From: Acidobacteriota bacterium
Lineage (GTDB): Bacteria > Acidobacteriota > Vicinamibacteria > Marinacidobacterales > Marinacidobacteraceae
Direction of reading: 5' to 3'
Assembly (NCBI GenBank): GCA_022828085.1
Contig: JAJEIY010000036.1
Coordinates: 1-64,000 of the forward strand
DNA length: 64,000 nt
This document shows, piece after piece, positions 37,809-47,815 of the stretch. Under the pieces are notes generated by a model, which saw nothing but the letters and a program-made list of their open reading frames with translations, made no database searches and had not been told where the DNA came from. Positions within the stretch are counted from its first letter, which is position 1. Each line of letters opens with the position of its first letter. A program made the translations under genes and the position numbers.

Positions 37809-40800
37809 GCCGGAGTCATCCGGACGGGGCCCTGGCCGCCGGGAGTCAGCCCGCCATCGCCCAGGACCAGGTTCTCGGACGAGGTGACCGGGATGCGCGG
37901 GCCCGGGACCAGGATGCCGGACAGGTTCAGCGGATCGGCGGCGCCGATGGTCAGCCGCGCCCCGGGGTCGGCCCCGTTCCGGCCCGCCCGGCGGAGCGGT
38001 GCGACCGCCTCGGGCAGCGCGAACTGTTCCCCGGGGAAGGTGGAGACGAACTGGCCGCCCACCACCTCGCCGCGCATCTCCAGCCGCCGCAGGACGAGCT
38101 GCAGGTCCCGCCAGCGCGACGGGGTCCGCTCCCGCTTCAGCAGTTCGCGGAACACCACGCCCCAGCGCCGGAGGAGCTGGCGCGCCACTCCTTCATGGTC
38201 CGCGGGTTCTGGCTCACCCCCGCCGGGCGCCGCGAGGAGCGCCCAGCGGCCCGGCGAATAGCGGGCCTTGCGCCGGCGGTAGCGCCCGTATGCGCTCCGC
38301 CGCCGCGGATCCATGAGCGCCCGCAGGTTGTCGAAACCGTCCGCGGTGACCCGGCCACGGGCGGTCAGCTCCCAGAGTGCATCCTCGAGAGCTGCGGGCA
38401 GCAACCCGGATCGCGCCTGGAGTTCGGTAAAGAACTGGGCGCCGCCGCTTTCCAGAAGCCCGAGTACCTTGCCGGCGGCGGAGGAGAGGTCGTCCGGGTC
38501 CGCTCCCCGCGGCCGGAGCCACCGGCTGAGATCGCTCCTGAGAAGCAGACCGATCGGAGCGGCCCGGGTCGGCCGCGCCGGGCTCCCGCTCGGGGACGGC
38601 TCCGGATCGGACGTCCGGCCCCAGACCACTTCCCCCGAGAGACAGTTCGCGTCGAGCCAGTCGCGCCGGTAGCCGGTGACTCGCACCGGCAGGATCCGGG
38701 ACTCCCAGGCCGCCGCCGGCGCTTCGAGTCCCTGGAGCTGGGCGATCACCTCCCGGACCCCGTGCGGACCGTGGAGACGGGTCTCCGCGGTCAGGTGCTG
38801 CCACCCGGCGAGGAACTCGAGGAAGGCGGCGGCGCTGACCGGCGCCGACTCGCGGCGGAGCCGGGCGAGGGTGAGCCGATGGATGCGGGCGAGCACCCGC
38901 CGGTGGCACCACTCGGGCGGCCGGTCAGCGGCCGGGGTGCGGCGAAACCGTCCCTGGAGCACCAGTCCTTCGGCCTCGAGCAGCGAGAGCGCTGCCCCGA
39001 TCCGGGCTTCGGGAAGGGCGAGGCGGGCGGCGAGCGCGGCGACGGTGACCGGACCGGAGCAGTCCATCACCCCGCGCAGAAGCGCAGCCACGGCTTCCGC
39101 CCGGGTGTCCGCGGCGTCGCCGTCGCCCGGGGCCGCGGCCCGAGGGGGAAGCAAGGCGTCCGGCCAGACGGCCCGGGCGAGCCTCAACCGTTCCGCGGCC
39201 ACCCAGAACCGGGCGTCTCCGGCGACCACCGTCCCGGCGCGGTTCCCGGCCTCGAGTTCCTCGAAGAACCCGCTCCACTCCGGTGTCTCCCGGACGGCTC
39301 CGAGCGTGAGGAGCGCGTCGTGGAGTTCGTCTGCGTCCCGAACCAGCGGCGCCGCTTCCGCGGCGGCCTGCGCGATCGCTTCGGGGTCGAGCACCGCCTC
39401 GGTGTCGAGCTCGGGCGGGAGCGACCGGCGCATCCGCACCGCCCGCGAGCGGCGTTCTTCGAGCGGGGCCGGGTCGAGGAAGGCGAACGGGTTGGCGTTC
39501 AGGATCTCGGCCGCGAAGGGCGACGCCTCGGGGGTGTCCACCGCCACGGTGCGGACCTTCCCGTCCCGGATGTCCTCGAGGAGCGCGCGGAGGCCGTCGA
39601 CATCCAGCGCCTCGCGCAGGCAGTCGCGGATCGCCTCGTCCACCAGCGGATGCTCCGGAATCCGGACCTCGCCGGCGAGGTTCTCGGCGCAGGCGGCCTG
39701 GTCCGGGAACACCGCGGCGAGCAGGTCGTCGGTGAGCATTCGCTGGATCGGAGGGGGAACACGCTGGCCGTGCCGGCGGCGGGGCACCTGGAGCGCCCGC
39801 GAGACCGCCCAGCGCCAGCGCGCCGCGAAGAGCGGAACCCCGAGGACCGCCTGGGTGAGCACGTGTTCCAGGTTGCCGGGTTTCAGGAACGAGAAGACGG
39901 ATTCGAGCGGGAAGGAGTGCAGGTCGGTGAGCGAGATGACGATGCCGTCGTCGGTCGCCGCCGCCTGGAGTTCCAGGTTGAAGGAGCGGCAGAAGCGCTT
40001 CCGGAGGGCGAGTCCCCAGGCGCGGTTGATCCGGCTGCCGAAGGGAGCGTGGATGACGAGCTGCATGCCGCCCGAGTCGTCGAAGAAGCGCTCGGCGACC
40101 ACCGTCCGCTGACTCGGCATGGCGCCGAGCGCGGCCCTGCCGGCGGCCAGGTAGCGCAGGACCTGGTCAGTCCCGGCGCCGTCGAGGCGGCAGTCCCGCT
40201 GCAACGCGCTCCTCGCCTCCGCGGCGCTCTGTTCGACCCGCTCGCGGAGTTCCGCCACCCGGACGCTCAGCTCGGCGGTGCGTCCCGGAGCCTCGCCCCG
40301 CCAGAAGGGAATGGTCGGCGCCGCGCCCTCGGCGTCCTCGACCCGGACCTGTCCCTGGGCGATGCGCCGGATCCGCCAGGACGTGGTGCCCAACAGGAAC
40401 ACGTCACCCGCGTAGCTCTCGATGGCGAAGTCCTCGTCGAGCTGGCCCACCACCCGGTCGTCGGGCTCGGCGACTACCTGGTACTGCGCCGTTTCCGGAA
40501 TCGCGCCGCCGTTCTGGATGGCCGCGAGGCGGGCGTTCCGGCGGGCGCGGACCGTGCCCGCGACGGAGTCCCGGTGCAGGAAGGCGCCCCGGCGTCCCCG
40601 GGTGGTCGCGACGCCCTCGGCGAGCACTCCGACGACCGCGTCAAAGGCCGCCCGCTCGAGACGGCGGTAGGGATAGGCGCCGCGCACGAAACCGAACAGG
40701 CTGTCCAGATCGTGCCGTTCCTCCGGCGTCGCGCCCGCTTCGGCGACGAGTTGCTGCGCCAGGATGTCGAGCGGCGCTTCGGGAATGCGGATCCGGTCCA

Positions 40801-41992
40801 GGTCGCCGGACTCCACGGCGGCCATCAGCGCCGCGCATTCGACCAGCTCGTCGCGGGTGGTGGGGAAGAACCGTCCCTTCGGGATGGCGCCGAGCCAGTG
40901 GCCCGAGCGCCCCACCCGCTGGAGCGCCACCGCGATGGAACGCGGCGAGCCGAGCTGGCACGCCAGGTCCACCGAGCCGATGTCGATCCCCAGTTCGAGC
41001 GAGGCGGTCGCGACGATCGCCCGGACCTCCCCGGAGTGGAGGCGCCGCTCGGCTTCGAGCCGCACCTCGCGTGCGAGGCTCCCGTGGTGGGCCAGCACCG
41101 CGTCTTCCGGCAGGCGTTCGCTCAGCACGTGGGTGAGCCGCTCCACCATCCGCCGGGTGTTGACGAAGACCAGGGTGGTCTCGTGTTCCTCGATGAGCGC
41201 AGCGATCCGGTCCCGGATGTCCTCCATGATCTCGTGGGTGGCGACCGCCCCGAGTTCGGACCCCGGAACCTCCACCGCCAGGTCCATCTCCCGCCGGTGC
41301 CCGACGGGAACCACTGTCGGTCCCTCCGGTGTTCGCGGGCTGAGGAACCGGGCGACCTCGGACAGCGGCCGCACCGTCGCCGAGAGCCCGATGCGCTGGA
41401 GCGGGCGGCCGGCGAGCCGGTCGAGGCGTTCGAGGGAGAGCGCCAGGTGGGTGCCCCGCTTGTCGCGGGCGAGCGCGTGGATCTCGTCCACGATCACGCT
41501 GTCCGCGGTGCGTAGCATCTCCCGCCCGCGGGCCGCGGTGAGCAGCAGGTACAGCGATTCGGGGGTGGTGACCAGGATGTGGGGCGGCTTCCTCGTCATC
41601 CGGGCCCGTTCGGCGGCGGGGGTGTCTCCGGTGCGGAGTTCGGCGCGGACCGGTGGCAGCGGCTCCCCGTCCGCTTTTGCACGAGCGGCGATGCCGGCGA
41701 GCGGGGCCTCGAGATTGCGGCGGATGTCGGCGCTCAGCGCCTTCAGCGGCGAGACGTAGACCACCCGGGTCTCGTCCGGGAGCGCCCCGCCCCGGGCCTC
41801 CCGCGTCAGCCGGTCCAGCGCGAAGAGGAAGGCGGCGAGCGTCTTCCCCGAACCGGTCGGAGCGGTGATCAGCACGTCCTCGCCCCGGGCGATGACGGGC
41901 CATCCCTTTTCCTGCGGCTCGGTGGGGGCCTCGAACCGCTCCCGGAACCAACCGGCGACGGCGGGGTCGAAGCGGGACAGGGAAGAGGTCAC
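37805..41992 (-). CDS. lhr: Lhr-type DEAD/DEAH box helicase
   Basis: ITAPTGSGKTLAAFLFALDRL; VDEIHALARDKRGTHLALSLERL; STRUCTURE: helicase core followed by a long Lhr-type C-terminal region; 1395 aa. Confidence 0.92.
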   Translation of the reverse strand: MTSSLSRFDPAVAGWFRERFEAPTEPQEKGWPVIARGEDVLITAPTGSGKTLAAFLFALDRLTREARGGALPDETRVVYVSPLKALSADIRRNLEAPLAGIAARAKADGEPLPPVRAELRTGDTPAAERARMTRKPPHILVTTPESLYLLLTAARGREMLRTADSVIVDEIHALARDKRGTHLALSLERLDRLAGRPLQRIGLSATVRPLSEVARFLSPRTPEGPTVVPVGHRREMDLAVEVPGSELGAVATHEIMEDIRDRIAALIEEHETTLVFVNTRRMVERLTHVLSERLPEDAVLAHHGSLAREVRLEAERRLHSGEVRAIVATASLELGIDIGSVDLACQLGSPRSIAVALQRVGRSGHWLGAIPKGRFFPTTRDELVECAALMAAVESGDLDRIRIPEAPLDILAQQLVAEAGATPEERHDLDSLFGFVRGAYPYRRLERAAFDAVVGVLAEGVATTRGRRGAFLHRDSVAGTVRARRNARLAAIQNGGAIPETAQYQVVAEPDDRVVGQLDEDFAIESYAGDVFLLGTTSWRIRRIAQGQVRVEDAEGAAPTIPFWRGEAPGRTAELSVRVAELRERVEQSAAEARSALQRDCRLDGAGTDQVLRYLAAGRAALGAMPSQRTVVAERFFDDSGGMQLVIHAPFGSRINRAWGLALRKRFCRSFNLELQAAATDDGIVISLTDLHSFPLESVFSFLKPGNLEHVLTQAVLGVPLFAARWRWAVSRALQVPRRRHGQRVPPPIQRMLTDDLLAAVFPDQAACAENLAGEVRIPEHPLVDEAIRDCLREALDVDGLRALLEDIRDGKVRTVAVDTPEASPFAAEILNANPFAFLDPAPLEERRSRAVRMRRSLPPELDTEAVLDPEAIAQAAAEAAPLVRDADELHDALLTLGAVRETPEWSGFFEELEAGNRAGTVVAGDARFWVAAERLRLARAVWPDALLPPRAAAPGDGDAADTRAEAVAALLRGVMDCSGPVTVAALAARLALPEARIGAALSLLEAEGLVLQGRFRRTPAADRPPEWCHRRVLARIHRLTLARLRRESAPVSAAAFLEFLAGWQHLTAETRLHGPHGVREVIAQLQGLEAPAAAWESRILPVRVTGYRRDWLDANCLSGEVVWGRTSDPEPSPSGSPARPTRAAPIGLLLRSDLSRWLRPRGADPDDLSSAAGKVLGLLESGGAQFFTELQARSGLLPAALEDALWELTARGRVTADGFDNLRALMDPRRRSAYGRYRRRKARYSPGRWALLAAPGGGEPEPADHEGVARQLLRRWGVVFRELLKRERTPSRWRDLQLVLRRLEMRGEVVGGQFVSTFPGEQFALPEAVAPLRRAGRNGADPGARLTIGAADPLNLSGILVPGPRIPVTSSENLVLGDGGLTPGGQGPVRMTPA

Positions 41993-42145
41993 GGTGGTCC
42001 GGGCCCGAACAAAGGCAAAGGGAAGAATGTAGTGCGGAACGGCTGGCGGTGCGTCGACAAGGTCGGATCAGCACCGAGGCCGTCCAGGCCCGGTTGCCGT
42101 GAAAACGCAGCGGCGGCGGGACGCCCACGGTCCATATGGCGCGCC

Positions 42146-42192
42146 GGCTTGGAACGCCGACCTCTGGTCGGCACAGCGGGCCGGAGGCCCGC
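42146..42192 (+). repeat. Two-hairpin intergenic element, copy H
   Basis: ggcttggaac + GCCGACC-TCT-GGTCGGC + aca + GCGGGCC-GGA-GGCCCGC. Confidence 0.8.
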
Positions 42193-42242
42193 GGACGACC
42201 TACCGCTGGCCGCCCTCGGCGACGCGGGACCCTGTTGACGGG

Positions 42243-43544
42243 ATGCCAAGCGGAATAATCCCTTCCATGCCTCGAGACCGGCGGGCGGCGGCGAGCGTCC
42301 CCGAACCGCTTCGGCGCGAGGACGTCCTCGAGCGCGACCGGAACGATCCGCTGGCCTCCTTCCGTGACCGGTTCGAGCTCCCCGAGGGCGTGATCTACCT
42401 CGACGGGAACTCGCTGGGCCCCCCGTCCGTGGGAATGCGCACCCGGATCGAGTCGCTGCTCGCCGACGAGTGGGGCCGGGACCTGGTCGCCTCCTGGAAC
42501 CGTCACGGCTGGTTCCGGCTGCCCGAGCGGGTGGGGGCGCGGATCGCGCCGCTGCTCGGCGCCGCGGAGGACGAGGTGATCGCCGCCGACTCGGTGTCCC
42601 TCAATCTCTTCAAGTTGCTCGCGGCCCTGTTGCGGAAGCCGGGATCGCGGCGAGTGGTGCTGGCCGAGGAGACCAACTTCCCCACCGATCTCTACATGGC
42701 CGAGGGGCTCGTGAGCCTGCTCCGGGAGAGCGGCGCCGAGCTTCGCATCGTGCCCCCGGACGATTTCGAGGCCGCGCTCGGACCCGAGGTGGCGGTCGCG
42801 ACGCTGACCCAGGTGGACTTCCGGACCGGCCGGAAACACGACCTCCGCCGGCTCACCGCGGCCGCGCGGGACTCGGGGATTCCCGTCGTCTGGGACCTGA
42901 GCCACAGCGCCGGGGCCTTCCCGCTGCAACTGAACGACGACGGGGTCGAGTTCGCGGTCGGCTGCGGCTACAAGTATCTGAACGGCGGTCCCGGGGCGCC
43001 CGGTTTTCTCTACGTGGCCCGCCGTCTCCAGCAGTCTCTCGATACCCCGCTCTCCGGGTGGATGGGCCACCGCAGCCCCTTCGAGTTCGAAACGCACTAC
43101 CGGCCGGCGGCCGGGGTGCGGCGGTTTCTGAGCGGGACCCCGGGGATCCTGTCCATGATCGCCCTTGAGGAGGGGCTCCGGACCTTCGAGGGAGTCGATC
43201 TCGAGGCGCTCCAAGCCAAGAGCGAAGCCCTCGGGGACCTGTTCCTGCGCCTCGCCGGCGAGCGGCTCCGGGAGTTCGGGGTGGAACCGGCGAGTCCTCG
43301 CAACGCCCGCGAGCGCGGGAGCCAGGTCTCGCTCCGGCACCCCTACGGCTATCCGGTCATGCAGGCTCTCATTGCGAGGGGGGTGGTCGGGGACTTCCGG
43401 GAACCGGACCTCCTCCGGTTCGGCTTCGCTCCGCTCTACGTGCGGTACCGGGATGTCTGGGACGCGGTCGAAGCGCTGCGCGAGGTCCTGGCGAGCAGCG
43501 AGTACGAAGAACCGCGCTTCCGCCGCCGGCACCCGGTGACCTGA
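42243..43544 (+). CDS. kynU: Kynureninase
   Basis: IYLDGNSLGPPSVGMRTRIESLLADEWGRDLVASWN; VWDLSHSAGAFPLQLNDDGVEFAVGCGYKYLNGGPGAPGFLYV; GWMGHRSPFEFETHYRPAAGVRRFLSGTPGILS. Start 42243 or 42267. Confidence 0.92.
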   Translation: MPSGIIPSMPRDRRAAASVPEPLRREDVLERDRNDPLASFRDRFELPEGVIYLDGNSLGPPSVGMRTRIESLLADEWGRDLVASWNRHGWFRLPERVGARIAPLLGAAEDEVIAADSVSLNLFKLLAALLRKPGSRRVVLAEETNFPTDLYMAEGLVSLLRESGAELRIVPPDDFEAALGPEVAVATLTQVDFRTGRKHDLRRLTAAARDSGIPVVWDLSHSAGAFPLQLNDDGVEFAVGCGYKYLNGGPGAPGFLYVARRLQQSLDTPLSGWMGHRSPFEFETHYRPAAGVRRFLSGTPGILSMIALEEGLRTFEGVDLEALQAKSEALGDLFLRLAGERLREFGVEPASPRNARERGSQVSLRHPYGYPVMQALIARGVVGDFREPDLLRFGFAPLYVRYRDVWDAVEALREVLASSEYEEPRFRRRHPVT

Positions 43545-43615
43545 GGCGGTTCGCCCGGCTCGATCAGTCCAGGGATTCCCGCACCTGCTCGACGATTGCC
43601 AATCACGTTACGGAT

Positions 43616-44144
43616 GGAATGCAAACGAAGGCGCATCCGCTCGTCGTCCACCAGACGCGCCGGTTACATGCACATCTGGCGCTATACGGCGGTTCTGCTC
43701 GGCGTGCCGGACGCCATGCTGTTTCGCGACGAGGCCAGCGCCCTCGAGATATGCCGTATCGGCGCCGCCTGTGAACCGGAGCCGGGCGAGTCCGCCATCG
43801 TCATGGCCAACTCGCTGCTGAACGTGGCGCCCGTGGTGATCGGGCTATCCGAGCCGGGCGAACGGGCGGCGCTGGCGGACTACGGTCTTCGCGTTTCGCG
43901 GGCCCTCATCGGCAACGAGCTCGCCGACAAGCTCAGGTTCCCGCGCCGGCACACCGCGGGAATGCTCCTCGCGATGCGGCTCCAGCGCCGCCTCGGCGGG
44001 CTCTTCGATCGACTGCTGGGCCGGACCTATGTGACGCGCGCCCATCGGTTTGCCGAGCTCGTTGAACACGCGACGCTCGAAGACGCCGGCATCTCGTACC
44101 GGTTGCCGCTCAAGCTCTATTCGGACGAAGCCCAGACGTGGTGA
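43616..44144 (+). pseudogene. N-terminally truncated oxygenase MpaB/DUF2236-like fragment
   Basis: YMHIWRYTAVLLGVPDAMLFRDEASALEICRIG...AVLIGNELADKLRFP-like region matches only the C-terminal half of the family as I know it; no N-terminal half upstream in this frame. Confidence 0.5.
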
Positions 44145-44171
44145 CGCCGGCCGCCACGACTTGGTCGGCCG

Positions 44172-45290
44172 TCAGCAGTCGGCGCCGCAGTGGGCGGCTA
44201 CGAGGCGGTCGAGGATCCCCCGGTAGTCGTCCCACGGCGTGGCGACCTCGGGTACCGTCTTGTGCGCGACGACCATGTCGAGCGACGGGATGACGGTGAT
44301 GTACTGGCCCCAGGCGCCGCGTCCGGTGTAGGCGCCGCGGAACGCCTCCGGCACCGCCGGGCCGTCCCACACCCACCACATGTACCCGTAGCCGAACTCG
44401 CCTCCCCGCCGGCTCTCCGGATTCATCTCCGCGGACGGCGTGACCAGGCCCGAGATCCGCCCGGCCCATCCCTCGGGAAGCACGCGCTCCTCCCTCCAGA
44501 CGCCGTCCCGCAGCATCAGGTAGCCGATCCGGGCCATGTCGCGGGTGGAGAGGTTCATGTGGTAGGCGAGGTTGCGCGACCGGGTCGCGTCTCCCGACTT
44601 GCGGTGGATCCACCGGTGCCAGTCCTCGAACCCGAGAGGGAGCGCGAGGTCGGTTCCGAGCGCGTCGTAGATGTTGCGCTCGGTGAGTTGTTCGAAGACC
44701 GCGCCCGCCGCGTTGAAGTCCCAGTTGCTGTACAGGTAGTAGGCGCCGGGCTCCTGCGAGCCGCGGGGCGGGGCGTCCGCGAGGTTGTCCCCCGAGTTCG
44801 ACGCCGGGTGATAGACCCCGGAGCGCGCGGTGACGAGATCCAGCACCCGCGCCTGTTTCTCGATCGGGAGGAGGCCCTGGACGTCGTCCATGCCCAGCTC
44901 CTCGAGCGTGAGTTCGAGATCGATCGTCCCGTCCTCCACGTAGCGGCCGTAGAGCATGGCGAGGATGCTCTTGCGGACCGAGGCGAGATAGCTGATCTCA
45001 TCCACCGGCCCGTGCTCGAAGAGGACGCGGCCCCCGACCACGGCCATCACGGCAGTGGTGTTGATCCCGTCCACGTACGGGTGGATCGCGTTCAGCGCCT
45101 CGGCCGAGAATCCGGCGGCGGCGGGGTCCGCGAGGCGTTCCCAGGACGCTCCCGGATAGACGGTTTCCGGCGCCGGCTCGACCGCCGGCGGCGCGCAGCC
45201 GAACGCCGCGGCGAGGGCGAAACCCAGCGCCGGCAGGAGCGCGACGACTCCTCGTGAAACAGGGCCGGTCCCGGTTTTCCGGTTCATCAT
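44172..45290 (-). CDS. Serine hydrolase (beta-lactamase / class C-like)
   Basis: Lipobox-like FGCAPP; SYLASVRKSILAMLYGRYVEDG (SxxK); YSNWDFNAAGAVFEQLT (YxN). Confidence 0.88.
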   Translation of the reverse strand: MMNRKTGTGPVSRGVVALLPALGFALAAAFGCAPPAVEPAPETVYPGASWERLADPAAAGFSAEALNAIHPYVDGINTTAVMAVVGGRVLFEHGPVDEISYLASVRKSILAMLYGRYVEDGTIDLELTLEELGMDDVQGLLPIEKQARVLDLVTARSGVYHPASNSGDNLADAPPRGSQEPGAYYLYSNWDFNAAGAVFEQLTERNIYDALGTDLALPLGFEDWHRWIHRKSGDATRSRNLAYHMNLSTRDMARIGYLMLRDGVWREERVLPEGWAGRISGLVTPSAEMNPESRRGGEFGYGYMWWVWDGPAVPEAFRGAYTGRGAWGQYITVIPSLDMVVAHKTVPEVATPWDDYRGILDRLVAAHCGADC

Positions 45291-45493
45291 GGGCTCCTCT
45301 CCGGCGATCCCCGGGGACGAACTCCGGCCTGGAGATTCGACGCCCCGCCGCGCCGCAGGTCCTCGATACTAAACCGGGTTTCGGAAACCCGGATGGCGCG
45401 GGCCGGCCGTGGCCCGGCATCGGCCGTCCGTCTCCCGTAAACTCGCCGGTTGGCGCGCCGGCCGGCCGGCGCCACAGCAGCGGAGGTGTCCGA

Positions 45494-47527
45494 ATGCGGA
45501 TTCACAGCTTGAAGGGTCTTGGTCCCGTCGTGGCCCTGTCGCTCGTCGTTTCGACGGCGGCGTTCGCGCAGGAGGGGATGCGGCCGCTCGCGCTCGCCGA
45601 CTACCTCTCCTGGGAGACGGTGCAGAGCCCGCAGATCTCGCCGGACGGCGGCAACGTCGTCTACGAGCGCAGCTTCGTGGACGCCATGAAGGACCGGACG
45701 AAAACGGAGCTCTGGCTCATCGGCGCCGACGGTTCGAAGAACCGCTTCCTCACCGACGGCGGGAGTCCGCGCTGGTCGCCGGACGGCACCCGGGTCGCCT
45801 TCCTTCGGGACGGCCAGATCTTCGTGCGCTGGATGGATGCCGAGGGCGCCGAGAGCCAGGTGACCCGGCTCGACAGCCCGCCCTCCCAGATCGTCTGGGC
45901 TCCCGACAGCGGCTCCATCGCGTTCCGGGCGGTGGTGGACCCCGGGCCCGACCCGGCGTGGGCGATCGACATGCCGCAGGCGCCCGAAGGCGCCGAGTGG
46001 ACGGGGCCGCCGCGGATCGTCACCCGGCTGAATTACCGGCGCGACGGAGTGGGGTACCACCCGCGGGGCTTTCGGCACATCTTCGTCGTGAGCGCCGACG
46101 GCGGCACCCCGCGTCAGCTCACGAGCGGCGACTACCACCACGACGGGCCGCGTTTCGTCGGCGACGGGTCGGAGATCGTCTTCACGTCGCTGAGGACCCC
46201 GGACGCCGAGCACGCCTGGCGCGAATCGGAGATCTACCGGGTCGAGGTGGCCACCGGCCGGATCACCACCCTGACGAGCCGCACCGGCCCGGACTCGGGT
46301 CCGGTGCCCTCGCCGGACGGCGGCATGATCGCCTACACCGGCATGGACCACACGACGGACACCTACCGCGAGGAAGGCCTCTACGTCATGGACGCCGACG
46401 GGGGGAACCCGCGGGTCATCGCGACGGAGATGGGCCGCCGTCCGGGGATCGTCGGGTGGGCGGCCGACGGCAGCGCCGTCTACTTCAACGCGCAGCTCCG
46501 GGGGACGAACAACCTCTACCTGGCGCCGCTCGACGGCGAGGTCCGTCCGGTCAGTTCCGGAAACCACATGCTCTCGGTGTCCACCGTGAGCGGCGACGGA
46601 ACCGCGGTGGGTGTCGTCAGCTCGTACCACACCCCGGGGAACCTGGTCGCCTTTTCCGTCGATTCACCCGACGAGGTGGCGACCCTCCACGTCACGAACG
46701 CGTCGATCCTCGCCGAGGTCACCCTCGGGGAGGTCGAGGAGATTTGGTACAAGTCGCCGGACGGGCTCGACATCCAGGGCTGGATCGTGAAACCGCCCGA
46801 CTTCGATCCGTCGCGCAAGTACCCGCTGATCCTCCGCATCCACGGCGGACCGCACGCCATGTACAACAGCGGGTTCGACTTCAAGAACCAGGACCACGCG
46901 GCGAACGGCTACGTGCTGCTCTACACGAACCCGCGCGGCAGCAGCGGCTACGGCAGCTCGTTCGGCAACGAGATCAAGAACGCCTACCCCGGAAAGGACC
47001 TCGACGACCTGTTGGCGGGCGTGGACGAGGTCATCGCGCGCGGCTACATCGACGAGCGCAACCTGTTCGTCTACGGGGGCAGCGGGGGCGGCGTGCTCAC
47101 CTCCTGGATCGTCGGGAACACCGACCGCTTCACCGCCGCGGTCTCGAAGGCGCCGGTGACGAACTGGTTCAGCTTCGTGGGAACGACGGACGGAGCGAGC
47201 TGGTACCGGAACTTCGAGAAGCTGCCCTGGGACGACCCGGAGGAGCACCTGCGCCGTTCGACGCTCATGTACGTCGGCAACGTCACCACCCCGACGATGC
47301 TGATGACCGGGGAGAAGGACCTGCGCACCCCGATGGAGCAGACCGAGCAGTACTACAAGGCGCTCAAGATGCGGAAGATCCCGACGGCGATGGTGCGGCT
47401 CACCGACAGTTGGCACAGCCGCAGCCGCCCGCCGACGAACTTCATGCGGGTGCAGCTCCTGCTGCGCAACTGGTTCGAGCGCTTCGCGGTCACCGACGAG
47501 ATGACCACGGACGCGCAGCCAAACTAG
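45494..47527 (+). CDS. S9 family peptidase (prolyl oligopeptidase family)
   Basis: Signal peptide; WD40-like beta-propeller (SPDGGNVVYERSF); LFVYGGSGGGVLTSWIVGNTDRFTAAVSKAPVTNW; LTDSWHSRSRPPTN. Confidence 0.9.
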   Translation: MRIHSLKGLGPVVALSLVVSTAAFAQEGMRPLALADYLSWETVQSPQISPDGGNVVYERSFVDAMKDRTKTELWLIGADGSKNRFLTDGGSPRWSPDGTRVAFLRDGQIFVRWMDAEGAESQVTRLDSPPSQIVWAPDSGSIAFRAVVDPGPDPAWAIDMPQAPEGAEWTGPPRIVTRLNYRRDGVGYHPRGFRHIFVVSADGGTPRQLTSGDYHHDGPRFVGDGSEIVFTSLRTPDAEHAWRESEIYRVEVATGRITTLTSRTGPDSGPVPSPDGGMIAYTGMDHTTDTYREEGLYVMDADGGNPRVIATEMGRRPGIVGWAADGSAVYFNAQLRGTNNLYLAPLDGEVRPVSSGNHMLSVSTVSGDGTAVGVVSSYHTPGNLVAFSVDSPDEVATLHVTNASILAEVTLGEVEEIWYKSPDGLDIQGWIVKPPDFDPSRKYPLILRIHGGPHAMYNSGFDFKNQDHAANGYVLLYTNPRGSSGYGSSFGNEIKNAYPGKDLDDLLAGVDEVIARGYIDERNLFVYGGSGGGVLTSWIVGNTDRFTAAVSKAPVTNWFSFVGTTDGASWYRNFEKLPWDDPEEHLRRSTLMYVGNVTTPTMLMTGEKDLRTPMEQTEQYYKALKMRKIPTAMVRLTDSWHSRSRPPTNFMRVQLLLRNWFERFAVTDEMTTDAQPN

Positions 47528-47556
47528 CGAACGCCAACCGCCGCTGGCAGCGGAGC

Positions 47557-47610
47557 GGCTTGGAACGCCGGTCTCCAGACCGGCACGCGCGGCGCTCCGC
47601 GCCGCGCACG
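47557..47610 (+). repeat. Two-hairpin intergenic element, copy I
   Basis: ggcttggaac + GCCGGTCT-CC-AGACCGGC + ac + GCGCGGCGC-TCC-GCGCCGCGC. Confidence 0.8.
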
Positions 47611-47815
47611 GCGCAACGCTGGCAGGCCTCACGGCGCCGCATTTCCGGCCTCATCAATGCGGGTAGCCGCGCCCAGCCGGTCCACCGCCTCGTCGACGAC
47701 GGCCATATCCTCGGCAGGAACTTCATCCAGGGGGGCGGCGTGGACCAGCCCGGCCCGGAGGGCTTTGAATGGATTCGCGAGAACGAGTTCCGCTACCAAA
47801 GGAGGGGAGGGCGAC

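Noticed and set aside
38195-41515. 1106-aa plus-strand ORF opposite lhr
   Set aside because: Antisense shadow of a clear helicase.
42099-42242. N-terminal extension of the kynureninase ORF
   Set aside because: The extension translates repeat element H (PAWNADLWSAQRAGG); the family start is at 42243 or 42267.
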